Assembly (NCBI GenBank): GCA_002360635.1 | Contig: DEQW01000006.1 | Span: 90,135 to 154,134, forward strand | Length of the DNA: 64,000 nucleotides | Source of the DNA: Flavobacteriaceae bacterium UBA3356 | Lineage (GTDB): Bacteria > Bacteroidota > Bacteroidia > Flavobacteriales > Flavobacteriaceae | Direction of reading: 5' to 3' | Part shown: positions 34,287 to 43,552 of the stretch, in pieces | Position numbering within the stretch: position 1 is the first letter of the stretch | How the letters are laid out: every line of letters begins with the position of its first letter | Program-made: the position numbers and the translations under genes | The notes under the pieces: model-generated | The model's input: the letters and a program-made list of their open reading frames with translations, nothing else | Database searches by the model: none | Told to the model about the DNA's origin: nothing

Positions 34287-34989
34287 AACTTGAAGATAAC
34301 ATAGACGCAATAGCGTGTTCAAAATCGGGTTGTTCGGTCTTGGTTTTAAGTTCGGGAATACTGCCGCGGAAATAGATTTTACCTTCCAATAAAAACACGA
34401 TTTCATCTGCAATTTCCTCTACAAAACTCATAATGTGCGAGGTGATAAGAATTGTTTTTCCTTTTTCCTTTTCGGCCGTTATCAATTCTTTTAAACGAAT
34501 ATGCGAAATGGGGTCGAGTCCTGTTGTGGGTTCATCGAGAATGACCAACGGGCTATCGAACATAAAAGTAAGTACCAAGTTCACCTTCTGTTTGGTGCCT
34601 CCGGAAAGGTTGCTCAATTTTTTATCTAAAAATGGTTGTAGTTTAAACAACTCGATTAGACGCACATCGTCTGCAACCTTGCTGCTACGTAGGTCTTTAA
34701 TCATTTTAATAAGCTCCTTAACCGTTAAGTTTCCCGGAAAATTGGCAATTTGTGGCAAATAATCAATATCGTTACGGTATTCCCAACTTTTTTTAATGGA
34801 ATTACCATTTAGCTTAATGGTTCCTGAATTGGGAACTACCATGCCCAAAATACTTTTTATAAGCGTTGTTTTGCCCGAACCGTTGGGCCCAAGCACAGCA
34901 AAAATTCCGCCATTGTTTATGGTGAGGTCGATGCCTTTTAGCACTTCGTTCTTACCAAATTTTTTATGTAAATTATTTATCTCAATCAT
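34279..34989 (-). CDS. nosF: NosF-type ABC transporter ATPase
   Basis: This ATPase subunit of the NosDFY transporter has Walker A GPNGSGKTT (near residue 36), Q-loop LPQIANFPG, signature LSGGTKQK, Walker B LVILDEPTTGLDP and a switch histidine in ITSHIMSF. The ATG at 34987-34989 overlaps the nosD stop in ATGATTGA, so the two are translationally coupled. A TTG two codons upstream is also possible. The length fits NosF. Confidence 0.95.
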   Translation of the reverse strand: MIEINNLHKKFGKNEVLKGIDLTINNGGIFAVLGPNGSGKTTLIKSILGMVVPNSGTIKLNGNSIKKSWEYRNDIDYLPQIANFPGNLTVKELIKMIKDLRSSKVADDVRLIELFKLQPFLDKKLSNLSGGTKQKVNLVLTFMFDSPLVILDEPTTGLDPISHIRLKELITAEKEKGKTILITSHIMSFVEEIADEIVFLLEGKIYFRGSIPELKTKTEQPDFEHAIASMLSSSYA

Positions 34990-36229
34990 GTTCAATTGGT
35001 TTCAATAATGGGTTGTTATCCATCAGGTTGTCTGGCGTAAATACAGGCGATACTTTTTCAGAAAAATCAATTATATCTATAAAAAGGCTACGCAAGAGGA
35101 TAATAGTTTCGGGCGTACGGTTTACGATGTAACTAAAAAGCTTTACAGGGCGGTAAGGCACATCGCCAATTCCGTTTTTGTTCAAATCGTAGCCCGTGTA
35201 ATTGCTCCAATAATTTTTATCAAATACATTATCATTTATATTACTGTTATAAGAAATATCAAAACTATTGTACAAGAAATTATTTTTTGTAAACGTATTT
35301 GCATAGCACGCTCCCCTAACTTTTACTGCCCAACCATTACTTTTAAAATCATTATGTGAATATTCTATACGGTTAGAGCCTTCAATATTGATGCCTACGG
35401 TATTTTCTTCAAAAATATTTCCTTTTATTTCTGAATCGTTTATCTCTTTGAGTAAAAGGCCAAATGAAGCTGTACCCCAATTTTTTTTGAATACATTATC
35501 ATACATTTTTATGAATTTTGAAAACATGACCGCTACTCCTGCCCCGTTATTTTCAAAAAGGTTATTCGTGTAGGTATCATTATTAGAAAACATAAAATGC
35601 AAACCATAGCGTAAATTATTGGTGCTTTTGTTGTGTGTTATTTCTATTTGGTCGGAAAACTCCAAATAAATACCGTCCCTAACATTTCTTATTTCGTTAT
35701 TGGCAACCTCTACTTTGTTACAGTACCATAGTTGAATGCCATTGCCAGAATTATATTCATTCACCGCATCGCCCTGAATGGAATTGTTCAATACTTTTCC
35801 GTTGTTGGATTTTTCAAGATAGATTCCGAAGAAAAGACGTTCCAGGGTATTGTTTTTAATAAGAAAATTTTCGCTTTTAACTACCCGTATTGCAGCATAA
35901 TCAGTTGTGTAACTAGTGCCTACATTAACAACTGTAAGCCCTTGAATAGTCACACTATCACTTTGTATGGTTATAATTTCACCTTTGTTCTCTCCGTCGA
36001 TTACAGGGTTATTCTCCCCTATTATCGTTAGGGGTTTTGTAATGCCTATGTTGTATTCTTTATAGGTTCCCTTTTTTATTAATATGGTATCGAACGGCTG
36101 TGCTTTTTCAACAGCTTGTGTTACTGTTGAGGTTTCACAAGACGAGCATACTTCAATTGTTGTCTGTGCCATAAAAGTTGTTATGGAACAAAACAAAAAC
36201 AAGATGGTATATAAAAATCGGTTCTTCAT
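34982..36229 (-). CDS. nosD: NosD, periplasmic beta-helix copper-maturation protein
   Basis: From the ATG at 36227-36229 this encodes 415 residues: a signal peptide (about 1-22, ending TTFMAQ), then a right-handed parallel beta-helix built from CASH-type repeats rich in N and I (for example KNNTLERLFFGIYLEKSNNG), and the closing NYWSNYTGYDLNKNGIGDVPY, a NosD hallmark. It works with NosF, NosY and NosL in supplying the CuZ site of N2O reductase. An imperfect operator with a -7 box is found upstream, so nosDFY may have a secondary promoter besides readthrough from nosZ. Confidence 0.95.
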   Translation of the reverse strand: MKNRFLYTILFLFCSITTFMAQTTIEVCSSCETSTVTQAVEKAQPFDTILIKKGTYKEYNIGITKPLTIIGENNPVIDGENKGEIITIQSDSVTIQGLTVVNVGTSYTTDYAAIRVVKSENFLIKNNTLERLFFGIYLEKSNNGKVLNNSIQGDAVNEYNSGNGIQLWYCNKVEVANNEIRNVRDGIYLEFSDQIEITHNKSTNNLRYGLHFMFSNNDTYTNNLFENNGAGVAVMFSKFIKMYDNVFKKNWGTASFGLLLKEINDSEIKGNIFEENTVGINIEGSNRIEYSHNDFKSNGWAVKVRGACYANTFTKNNFLYNSFDISYNSNINDNVFDKNYWSNYTGYDLNKNGIGDVPYRPVKLFSYIVNRTPETIILLRSLFIDIIDFSEKVSPVFTPDNLMDNNPLLKPIEHD

Positions 36230-36236
36230 GATAAAG

Positions 36237-36279
36237 CGAAAATACAAAGTTGAATGATGTAAAATTATGATAATTGACA
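36237..36279 (-). promoter_or_regulatory. Imperfect CRP/FNR-type operator and -7 box for nosDFY
   Basis: TGATAATTGACA at 36268-36279 differs at one position from the palindrome consensus. A TATTTTCG element at 36237-36244 (minus strand) lies at the same 35-base offset. The weaker match suggests a secondary promoter inside the nos cluster. Confidence 0.5.
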
Positions 36280-36332
36280 GGTTTTGTACATAACCAATTT
36301 ACTGTCATATTAAAACAATACAGTTTTTAGAC

Positions 36333-36369
36333 CTAGTTATATATCGAAGAAGAAACTAGCTATAACTAG
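36333..36369. repeat. Inverted repeat just after nosL
   Basis: The arms CTAGTTATA and TATAACTAG are separated by 19 bases and directly abut the nosL stop codon. There is no T-run. It may be a processing or attenuating hairpin between nosL and nosD. Confidence 0.5.
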
Positions 36370-36807
36370 CTATTCTTGCTTTAATGAAAGATTTTTTAAA
36401 GCTTCCCAATCATAAAGTTTACCACTGTTTTCAGCCTTGGTTTTTTGAGCTTTTTCTTCTGAATTAAAAGCAGAAAGGTTAGCTCCCATGGGGCTTGAAA
36501 TTTCTGGGCTTATTAAATATGTTGCCGTAGTAGCATCGATTAATTCCCCTGGGCTTTTAAAATCATTTACCAAATAAATTGCAACAGATTGGTCAGTATT
36601 TTCTGTCTGGTAATTGAGCATACACTCAATAGCGTCAAACTTGTATGCGCGTCCTTTATCGGTTACAACTTGAGAGGCATGTTGTCTATCGACAATCGTC
36701 ATATTACAATATTGACAATTATCACTTCCGTAATTAATTTTTTGTGGTTTTATTTCACATCCTGTAAAGAGCAATACAAGAAATAAAATGGAAAGTGTTG
36801 ATTTCAT
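36370..36807 (-). CDS. nosL: NosL-type copper chaperone lipoprotein
   Basis: From the ATG at 36805-36807 this gives a 145-residue lipoprotein with lipobox LFTGC. The mature part contains DNCQYCNMTIVDRQHASQVV, the C-x-x-C-x-M copper-binding pattern of NosL, and the family phrase KAYKFDAIECML-like in GRAYKFDAIECML. NosL delivers copper(I) to N2O reductase. The longer frame upstream overlaps the preceding gene and lacks a signal peptide, so it is rejected as start. It is located between the nos-cluster membrane protein and nosD. Confidence 0.93.
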   Translation of the reverse strand: MKSTLSILFLVLLFTGCEIKPQKINYGSDNCQYCNMTIVDRQHASQVVTDKGRAYKFDAIECMLNYQTENTDQSVAIYLVNDFKSPGELIDATTATYLISPEISSPMGANLSAFNSEEKAQKTKAENSGKLYDWEALKNLSLKQE

Positions 36808-36838
36808 TTTTTGTTGATTTAAGGTTTTGAAAAGATTT

Positions 36839-37471
36839 TTAAGTTGTTGCAAAAACTTTCTTTTTCTTTTTCCATTCTTTTTTTCCGACGAAAAAGGCAA
36901 TCACGGTCAATACCATTCCTACAAACATTAAATAAGCTCCAATGTGTGGCCAAGAATCTACATCAAAATTTAACATTTTTTGGTATCCCAGCAAGGGCGG
37001 TTTATAGGTCATTGGCGTACCATCTGGATTGGTCATTTTCATAATAGCATTAGGATCTAAGTTGGTTCCATAATCGGTAAGCCATAGGTTAAAATCGTAC
37101 ATTCCCATTACGCCAAGAATTGACATAAGCGCAAACCAACCGATAAACCACCAATGGTTTACTTTTCCGATAAAGCCCAAAAAACCAATAATAACACCTA
37201 GAGCGACCATACCACCAATAACCAATGGAAATACTTCAAACTCCCACATATCTTCCGCTTTAGGAATAGTACGCATACCAATATAATGGTTAAGGCCATC
37301 TATATTTTGTATATCAAACTCACTAACTCCTTTTATCCCGGTAATATAAATATTCATCCCTAAAGGTTCAGGATATTGAGGTGCGCCCAACATAATATTC
37401 CAAAGTGGAAACTTGAAAAGCCCTAAGAGAAGTAGTGACCCAATGATCATTATGATACCAGCTTTTTTCAT
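36839..37471 (-). CDS. Conserved nos-cluster membrane protein
   Basis: This 210-residue protein has four clear membrane segments (about 5-22, 80-102, 106-126 and 176-196) and a periplasmic loop with YGTNLDPNAIMKMTNPDGTP. It is placed directly between nosZ and nosL. Similar genes are regular members of flavobacterial nos clusters, but I know of no defined activity. Possible roles are electron transfer to NosZ or metal-site assembly. It contains no CxxCH or ferredoxin motif, so direct redox carriage is not supported. Confidence 0.7.
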   Translation of the reverse strand: MKKAGIIMIIGSLLLLGLFKFPLWNIMLGAPQYPEPLGMNIYITGIKGVSEFDIQNIDGLNHYIGMRTIPKAEDMWEFEVFPLVIGGMVALGVIIGFLGFIGKVNHWWFIGWFALMSILGVMGMYDFNLWLTDYGTNLDPNAIMKMTNPDGTPMTYKPPLLGYQKMLNFDVDSWPHIGAYLMFVGMVLTVIAFFVGKKEWKKKKKVFATT

Positions 37472-37602
37472 TTTTTTATGTTTTTAAATTTTTGTCGATT
37501 TATGGTGATTTCATTTAAAAGAAGACGGGGGCAATCAACCAACCCCCGCCTTTACTTGGAAACATTATTAATCACTAAGAGAATGTTCCCGCAACCAATT
37601 AT

Positions 37603-39567
37603 CTATTCTCCTAAGGACCAGCTTAATTCAATATCTGAATTTTCTGGTGATACACGGATGTACCCTTGCATTTCTTGGTGTAATGCTGAACAGAAGTCTG
37701 TACAGTAAAATGGCCATACACCTACTTGCTTAGGCTCCCAATAGAGTGTTTTTGTTTGTCCTGGCATAATAAGCAACTCGGCATTATTAGCACCAATCAT
37801 TGCAAATCCGTGTGGTACATCAAAATCCTGTTCGTGATTTGTGATGTGGAAATATACCTTGTCACCCACCTTGATACCCTCAATATTATCTGGGGTAAAG
37901 TGGCTACGTATCATCGACATATAAATATGGACTTCCTTTCCATCACGTTCTACACGTGCATCCTCACTTGTAAGCGTAGCATATTTGTGTTCGTTCTCTT
38001 CAAGTTTGAAGATTTTTTTCGATTTCGGTGCTAAAATATCAGCTGGAATACCTGCTGCATAGTGAGGCTCTCCGTGAGTTGGGAAATCTAACAATAGCTC
38101 CATTTTTTCTCCTGAAATATCAAATAATTGTGCAGAGTGCTCCAATTCTGGACCTGTAGGTAAATACCTGTCTTTGGTAATCTTATTCATAGAAACTGCA
38201 TATTTACCAAAAGGTTCTGCAGAGTTACCACCCGGTATCATTACGTGCCCTACTGAGTAATAGTTAGGCTGTCTGTCTATCACCTCGCGTGTCTCAATAT
38301 TCCATTTAACCAATTCAGAAGAGATAAAGAAAGTGGTATACGCATTTCCTTTTCCATCAAATTCGGTGTGCAGTGGCCCTAATCCAGCTTGCTTAACCGT
38401 TCCTGCTAGGATATCTTCAAAACTAAGGATTGGGATTCCGTAGGCTTCACCGTCAAACTTTTCATTTTCAATGGCATCAATCATTTTATCGAAAGAATGC
38501 ACTGTTAAATCTGCGGATAATTTTCCGTTACCTATAATATAACTTCCTGTTGGGTCCACATCACAACCGTGAGGGGATTTTGGTGTAGGAAGGAAAAACA
38601 CGGCGCCCGGAACTTTTGTAGGATCTACCGTCAATACTTCTTTTTTCATTGTGGTAGTGGCATTGTGTGTACCATGATCATACACGTTATGTGCATAATT
38701 TGCAGGCATTTTTGTACCGCCACCATTGTTTACATACTCTTCAATTTTTTTCCAGTTTACGGCTGCAATAAAATCCTTGTCGTTTTGTGAGGCGTTCACT
38801 TCTAGAAGTGTGTTTGCTTCCTCTGTATTGTAGGTAGTAAAGAAAAACCATCCGTGCGATTTTCCTCGGCCTGGGTGCGACAAATCATAATCAAACCCTG
38901 GCATCATCAATTGAAATTTAATGTCCATTCTACCTGTTTCCTGTTCTACGGAAATAAAGCTCAAAGCTCCTTTAAACTTCCCTTTGTATTCGTTTATGGG
39001 AATGTCCTGTTGTGGTACAGGAACCGAGAAACGTGTTCCGGCCACTACGTACTCCGTGTTTTCTGTAATGAAAGACGAACTGTGGTTACCTGCACTGTTG
39101 GGTACTTCAATTATTTCTTCAGTTTCAAACGTTTCAAGGTCTACCCTTGCAATACGTGGTGTGTTGTTTCCGTTTACAAAAATCCAACGACCGTCAAGTT
39201 TTCCATTTGTTTGTGAAATGTCTGGGTGGTGTAAATCGTCCCAAGGCACAAACCCGTGAGAGGTGTTTAACATAGGTATGGTTTCTTCAGAATATCCATA
39301 TCCGTTTGTAGGAAACTGAGAGAAAACTGGGATTTCCTTAAACATTCTTCCCGATGGCAAACCATATACAGTTAAGTTACCACTATACCCACCTGAAAAG
39401 AACGCATAAAACTCATCGTGCTCTCCTGGTGCTACATATACTTTTTCTGCGGCGCTTGAAGCCAATGCTCCACGGTCACCATTTTTGTTGGTCTTGCCAT
39501 TGTTGCAACTGGTAAATATTCCAGCTACTAAAGCAAGCATCAGTAAACTATTGATTGATTTTTTCAT
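37603..39567 (-). CDS. nosZ: Nitrous-oxide reductase, clade II (Sec/lipoprotein type)
   Basis: This 654-residue copper enzyme reduces N2O to N2 in the periplasm. The N-terminus is a Sec lipoprotein signal (lipobox IFTSC) with no twin-arginine motif, which places it in clade II. The seven-bladed propeller carries CuZ histidines, for example in YDHGTHN and SPHGCDVDPTG. The C-terminal cupredoxin domain has the CuA ligands C622, C626, H630 and M633 in CTDFCSALHQEMQ. The length fits clade II. It is third in the operon after a cytochrome c and a fasciclin lipoprotein, and is followed by the nos assembly genes. Confidence 0.97.
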   Translation of the reverse strand: MKKSINSLLMLALVAGIFTSCNNGKTNKNGDRGALASSAAEKVYVAPGEHDEFYAFFSGGYSGNLTVYGLPSGRMFKEIPVFSQFPTNGYGYSEETIPMLNTSHGFVPWDDLHHPDISQTNGKLDGRWIFVNGNNTPRIARVDLETFETEEIIEVPNSAGNHSSSFITENTEYVVAGTRFSVPVPQQDIPINEYKGKFKGALSFISVEQETGRMDIKFQLMMPGFDYDLSHPGRGKSHGWFFFTTYNTEEANTLLEVNASQNDKDFIAAVNWKKIEEYVNNGGGTKMPANYAHNVYDHGTHNATTTMKKEVLTVDPTKVPGAVFFLPTPKSPHGCDVDPTGSYIIGNGKLSADLTVHSFDKMIDAIENEKFDGEAYGIPILSFEDILAGTVKQAGLGPLHTEFDGKGNAYTTFFISSELVKWNIETREVIDRQPNYYSVGHVMIPGGNSAEPFGKYAVSMNKITKDRYLPTGPELEHSAQLFDISGEKMELLLDFPTHGEPHYAAGIPADILAPKSKKIFKLEENEHKYATLTSEDARVERDGKEVHIYMSMIRSHFTPDNIEGIKVGDKVYFHITNHEQDFDVPHGFAMIGANNAELLIMPGQTKTLYWEPKQVGVWPFYCTDFCSALHQEMQGYIRVSPENSDIELSWSLGE

Positions 39568-39595
39568 GTTGTTTGTATTTACTATTATATTTAAT

Positions 39596-40171
39596 TTATT
39601 CTTCAGGTACTATCACTTTGTCAACCACGTGAATGATACCATTGCTAGCAGAGATGCTGGCAATAATTTTAGCTCCGCCTACATACACGTCGTCACCTTC
39701 TACGGATATAGCAACGTTTTGGTCACTTGCTTGTCCAAGCTTTTTAAATTTCTTTAAAAATTCCTTATTGTAATTTCCGGGTGTTACGTGGTGTTTTAAA
39801 ATGTAAGCCAGTTTTGCTTTGTTTTCTGGTTTTAAAAGATCTGTAACCGTGCCTTCAGGTAATGCATCAAATGCTTCATTTGTAGGAGCAAATACCATTA
39901 AAGGACCTGCATTAACAAGAGCGTTTTCAAGATCTGCTGCCTGAACTGCTGCCACCAGTGTTGTGTGGTCTTTAGACTCCATAGCAATATCTAATACATT
40001 TGGAGGGGACACGTCGTCACTAATAAATGCTTGGCCTTTTTTTTCGGCTGAATTAGTGCTTTCTGTTTCTTGTACTGTAACCTTATCATCTGTTGAACCT
40101 GATTTGTCTTTGCAGGAAACCACAAGCGCAACCAATAAAAAGGCAAGAATGGTTTTTGTTATTGTTTTCAT
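39596..40171 (-). CDS. Fasciclin-domain lipoprotein of the nos operon
   Basis: From the ATG at 40169-40171 this is a lipoprotein (lipobox VVSC) of about 191 residues with one FAS1 domain over the last 140 residues: HTTLVAAVQAADLENAL, FAPTNEAFDALP, LKHHVTPGNY and GIIHVVDKVIVP. Fasciclin domains mediate adhesion or protein contacts, not catalysis. Its place between the cytochrome c gene and nosZ suggests it may hold the electron donor and reductase together or anchor NosZ at the envelope. That is inference from context. Confidence 0.88.
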   Translation of the reverse strand: MKTITKTILAFLLVALVVSCKDKSGSTDDKVTVQETESTNSAEKKGQAFISDDVSPPNVLDIAMESKDHTTLVAAVQAADLENALVNAGPLMVFAPTNEAFDALPEGTVTDLLKPENKAKLAYILKHHVTPGNYNKEFLKKFKKLGQASDQNVAISVEGDDVYVGGAKIIASISASNGIIHVVDKVIVPEE

Positions 40172-40210
40172 AGTTATCAATTATAATTTGGTTAGTTAGT
40201 TGAATATATA

Positions 40211-40714
40211 TTATAAGGTTCTAAAATATTCCAAAATTTTGCGCGCCTCATCTTCCGTAAGGCCTTGATTCGCCATTGGTGATCCATTAAATTCAATCAA
40301 CAGTGCTTTTGCAACGGGATCTTCCTTAACCATAACTTCTGGATTTAATATCATATTCATAATCCACTCTGGCGAACGGCGTTCTAAAATACCTGTTGGC
40401 GCAGGACCAATAAACTTTCTATCTGCTTTATGGCAAGCAGTACATTTATTTTTAAATAATTCTCCACCAGCTTTTGCCATAGCTTGATCTACATTCGCAT
40501 CAAGCTCTAAGTTTTTAATTGGCCCAACACCTTTGTTGTCCAGTGTAACTTGTTTGGACGGCGGCACCTCGTTAGAGACAGGTGTTTCTACTTTCTTTTC
40601 GGTTTTTGGCTTTTGCCCAATTTTTATTTTTTCTTCCTTTTTTTCTTCTTTACCGCCACAGCTCATTAAAGCTAAAACAGTAATTAATAACAGACTTTTA
40701 ATTGCGTATTTCAT
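40211..40714 (-). CDS. Cytochrome c lipoprotein heading the nos operon
   Basis: This 167-residue lipoprotein (lipobox ALMSC) has a charged K/E-rich linker (about 22-60) and a class I cytochrome c domain with CTACH and a likely axial methionine in GSPMANQGLTEDEARKIL. It is the first gene after the operator/promoter at 40809-40851 and precedes the fasciclin gene and nosZ, so it is the probable electron donor to N2O reductase. Such small cytochromes often accompany clade II nosZ. No second haem site is present. Confidence 0.9.
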   Translation of the reverse strand: MKYAIKSLLLITVLALMSCGGKEEKKEEKIKIGQKPKTEKKVETPVSNEVPPSKQVTLDNKGVGPIKNLELDANVDQAMAKAGGELFKNKCTACHKADRKFIGPAPTGILERRSPEWIMNMILNPEVMVKEDPVAKALLIEFNGSPMANQGLTEDEARKILEYFRTL

Positions 40715-40808
40715 TGTTTAGGTTTTATGGTTATTTTTTAGGTAAAATGGGATATTGTTTTTGTTATTTATAAGAACTTTTTATCTCAGTATGCTAAATT
40801 TTACGTAA

Positions 40809-40851
40809 CAAAAATAGGGAGGTAATAGAGGGTAGAAAATGACTTTTATCA
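40809..40851 (-). promoter_or_regulatory. CRP/FNR-type operator and -7 box for the nos operon
   Basis: The operator TGACTTTTATCA is at 40840-40851 and a perfect minus-strand -7 box TATTTTTG at 40809-40816, offset 35. It drives the cytochrome c, fasciclin and nosZ genes. The 314-base gap to the next gene also contains a divergent operator for a Usp gene and nothing else recognisable. Confidence 0.8.
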
Positions 40852-40970
40852 TATTTAAGAGTTTTTTGTCCTTTATTATTGTTTTTAAATATCTTAAGTC
40901 TTGTTAAAAAAAATACAAACTATTCTTTTGAACAATAAAATATTGTAAAACAGCGTGTTGCGTAGTATTC

Positions 40971-41013
40971 TGACAAATATCATTTCAAAATAAATTAGAT
41001 TACCATACTTTTA
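40971..41013 (+). promoter_or_regulatory. CRP/FNR-type operator and -7 box for the first Usp gene
   Basis: The operator TGACAAATATCA is at 40971-40982 and the -7 box TACTTTTA at 41006-41013, offset 35. The ATG follows at 41029, so the leader is very short. Confidence 0.8.
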
Positions 41014-41028
41014 TAATAATAAACTTAG

Positions 41029-41871
41029 ATGAAAATGAACACTATATTACTGCCAACAGATTTTTCAGAAAATTCAAAAAATGCGATTATATATGCTCTA
41101 GATTTTTTTAGAGGGCAGCCGTGCACGTTTTACTTTTTGAACGTACAGAAAGTATCACAATACGTTACGGCAGAAGTACGCTCTGCTTCCTTAAAAAACT
41201 CACTTTACGATGCTGTAATAGCTGACAATAAAAAAGAGCTCAGCTCATTTATAAGTGCCATTAAAAAGGAGTATGAAAACGAAGAATATATTTTTCACGA
41301 AAAATTGGATTATGATGTGTTTATAGATGCTATAAAACAGGCTGTTTCATTATATAAAATTGACCTTATAATTATGGGCACCAACGGAGCAACCGGAGCT
41401 AAAGAAGTACTTTTTGGCAGTAACACACTTAATGTTATTCGTAATGTGGATTGTCCGGTATTGGCTATTCCGGAAAATTTCAGTTTTGAAAAAATGAAGT
41501 ATTCACTTTTTAGTTTGCACCACGGGTCCGTAGTTAATAAAGAAAAATTAGAACCTTTTTTTAATTTGATAGAAAAGCATGACGAAACACATATTCATAT
41601 TTTAGATATTGATGACGACTCCATTGCAGATGCCAATCCGCTAGAAAATAGAAACCTTCAAGATTCCTTTAAGGGCAAACAGCACACTTTTCACGCAATT
41701 ACTGGTATTCCCACTCCCATCGCAATCAATACTTTTATTCAATTGTTTAATATATCGCTACATGCTATGTTCATAGAACGGGAAAGTTTTCTAGAACGCT
41801 TTATTTTTGGATCGGAAACTTCAAAAATAAGTTATGAAACACGTGTTCCACTTTTACTGATGCACCAGTAA
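41029..41871 (+). CDS. Universal stress protein, tandem UspA domains (copy 1)
   Basis: This 280-residue protein consists of two Usp domains. The first (about 1-148) starts NTILLPTDFSENSKNAI and has the nucleotide-binding motif IMGTNGATGAKEVLFGSNT (G-x2-G-x9-G-[ST]). The second (about 155-280) is diverged and lacks a clear glycine motif, though it ends VPLLLMHQ. Usp proteins bind ATP and support survival in growth arrest, hypoxia and oxidative stress. It is driven by its own palindrome operator and followed by an unknown lipoprotein gene. Either of the two ATG codons at 41029 or 41035 could be the start. Confidence 0.9.
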   Translation: MKMNTILLPTDFSENSKNAIIYALDFFRGQPCTFYFLNVQKVSQYVTAEVRSASLKNSLYDAVIADNKKELSSFISAIKKEYENEEYIFHEKLDYDVFIDAIKQAVSLYKIDLIIMGTNGATGAKEVLFGSNTLNVIRNVDCPVLAIPENFSFEKMKYSLFSLHHGSVVNKEKLEPFFNLIEKHDETHIHILDIDDDSIADANPLENRNLQDSFKGKQHTFHAITGIPTPIAINTFIQLFNISLHAMFIERESFLERFIFGSETSKISYETRVPLLLMHQ

Positions 41872-41917
41872 AAAATTTTTCACCAAAAAATGCTATACTT
41901 CTATTAATCTTAAACTT

Positions 41918-42409
41918 ATGAAAAATATACTCTTCATCATCGCGCTTACGGCAATAACTTATAGTTGCAACGAAACCCAAAAAAGTGAGCAAATGGTCAA
42001 TGAAAAAACAGAAACTGATCAACAAATTAAAAACTCAACACCGCCCAAGGCTGATAATGCCTCGGAAAAAAGTTGGATGAACGAAATATCACTCAACAAC
42101 GGCAATAAATGGGAAGCCAACCCAGAAACCACCGAAGGCGTAAACAATATGTTGCAATCTATTAATAAGGTTAATCCTAATACTATACCAGAATTTCAAG
42201 AATTGGGTGCAAAACTTAATGATGAAAAAAATTATATTGTAAAGAAGTGTACTATGAAGGGAGCGTCGCACGATAACTTACATGTTTTTTTATACCCTCT
42301 CATTAAAAAAATAGATAATTTAATGGCGGTTACTTCTGTTGCAGAGGGTTCAAAAATTACTGCTGATATAGAAACACATTTAGAAGCCTACCAACGATTT
42401 TTTCAGTAG
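41918..42409 (+). CDS. Hypothetical lipoprotein
   Basis: This 163-residue lipoprotein has lipobox TYSC at about residues 14-17, then a polar linker rich in E, K, Q and T, and an alpha-helical C-terminal region of about 100 residues (NGNKWEANPETTEGVNNM onward) including HDNLHVFLYPLIKKIDNL. I do not recognise the family; a helical-bundle sensor-like fold is possible. It lies 46 bases after the Usp gene in the same direction and is probably co-expressed. Its 3' end is only 4 bases from the convergent neighbour. Confidence 0.6.
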   Translation: MKNILFIIALTAITYSCNETQKSEQMVNEKTETDQQIKNSTPPKADNASEKSWMNEISLNNGNKWEANPETTEGVNNMLQSINKVNPNTIPEFQELGAKLNDEKNYIVKKCTMKGASHDNLHVFLYPLIKKIDNLMAVTSVAEGSKITADIETHLEAYQRFFQ

Positions 42410-42413
42410 GAAA

Positions 42414-43505
42414 TCATTTTTGAATTTTCGGAATGTTATATTCCACATTTTCAATAGTAAACTTACCATATGTAAATTTACCTTCGGGATAGTGCCAAAT
42501 TGCCTCTCCGAATGTAGGTAGCATATAACCATTTATATTCTTATAGTTTGAAACAGGGGTTGAAAAACGATACTTTTTTCCAACCGAAACATCCAGGCGA
42601 TCATCAGAAATGAAGTTTATCAATTGATTGTTTTCATTAAATTTAAGCACAGCTGAAATAGTAGTCTGCTTGTTCGTGAAAAAAGCCCGTACCGAGGTGG
42701 TATCCACTTTTTCCCATCTAATGTTCTTATTGGTAAGACAACCAGGGCAAAATAAACATAGATCATTGAAAAAGGTTACTGTTTCTGCCGTAAATAACGC
42801 TTCTGTTTGAATTTTTGAAACTGATATGATTGATGCTAATTTTATGTCCATTAAAGCAGTTTCTTTCCAATACCGATGATACCCGAAGGTAGGCAAACCT
42901 TTTATTTTTGCCTTCATGAAAAAATGCCTTGCAGGATTTTCAATAAAGTTATATTGTTCAGAAGAGAATGAAAACCAACTTTTCTCCTTATTTCGCATCT
43001 CTCCGCGCATCAATATTTTGAAATTTACAGGTTTAGGCATTCCAATCACGCCTACATACTGAAGGTATCTTTTTACAGTTTCAGGAAGATGGATTAAATC
43101 TTTTTCAGTAATAATTTCGCTCTCAAAGTTCGTTTGCTCCAGCGTGTTGCGAACATCGGTTTTATAACGATACTCAAAATTATTATTGAAAATTGCGATA
43201 GCTGCTACAATAAGAATAATGAGGTTGGCGATGGTTCCAAATTTTGCATCGCTCCACATCATCACAATGAGTACTTGAGAAACCAATACAGCCGCAATAG
43301 CAAGTAGGCTCCACGCATCTTTTTTAAGTAAATAAAGTATCGCCGTGGCCAAAAACAGTATGGTCGCCAATAACCAGAGCAAACCCATAGGCTTAGCTAT
43401 TTGTTGCGTAAACTGTGGGATTTCGGCCCATTGAAAAGCTTTTACCGTCCCCAATAAATGAATGAGAGCATGGACAGTTAGGAGAATGAAGAAGACAATT
43501 TTCAT
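42414..43505 (-). CDS. DUF6544-like membrane protein
   Basis: This 363-residue protein has four membrane segments in the first 110 residues and a C-terminal soluble domain of about 250 residues. That domain includes LPETVKRYLQYVGVIGMPKP, MRGEMRNKEKSWFSFSSEQYNF and PTFGEAIWHYPEGKFTYGKF, which match my memory of the uncharacterised DUF6544 group. No catalytic residues can be assigned. It is the second gene of the operon after the lipoprotein gene at 43553-44182, headed by a palindrome operator, so it is part of the low-oxygen/stress set. Confidence 0.7.
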   Translation of the reverse strand: MKIVFFILLTVHALIHLLGTVKAFQWAEIPQFTQQIAKPMGLLWLLATILFLATAILYLLKKDAWSLLAIAAVLVSQVLIVMMWSDAKFGTIANLIILIVAAIAIFNNNFEYRYKTDVRNTLEQTNFESEIITEKDLIHLPETVKRYLQYVGVIGMPKPVNFKILMRGEMRNKEKSWFSFSSEQYNFIENPARHFFMKAKIKGLPTFGYHRYWKETALMDIKLASIISVSKIQTEALFTAETVTFFNDLCLFCPGCLTNKNIRWEKVDTTSVRAFFTNKQTTISAVLKFNENNQLINFISDDRLDVSVGKKYRFSTPVSNYKNINGYMLPTFGEAIWHYPEGKFTYGKFTIENVEYNIPKIQK

Positions 43506-43552
43506 AAATCATTATTTTAAAGAAATAAAACTTTAAATGATGGATTTAGATT

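Noticed and set aside
37603..39567. NosZ exported by the twin-arginine route (clade I)
   Set aside because: The N-terminus lacks a twin-arginine motif and instead has a lipobox ending in SC, so the Sec/lipoprotein clade II reading is preferred.
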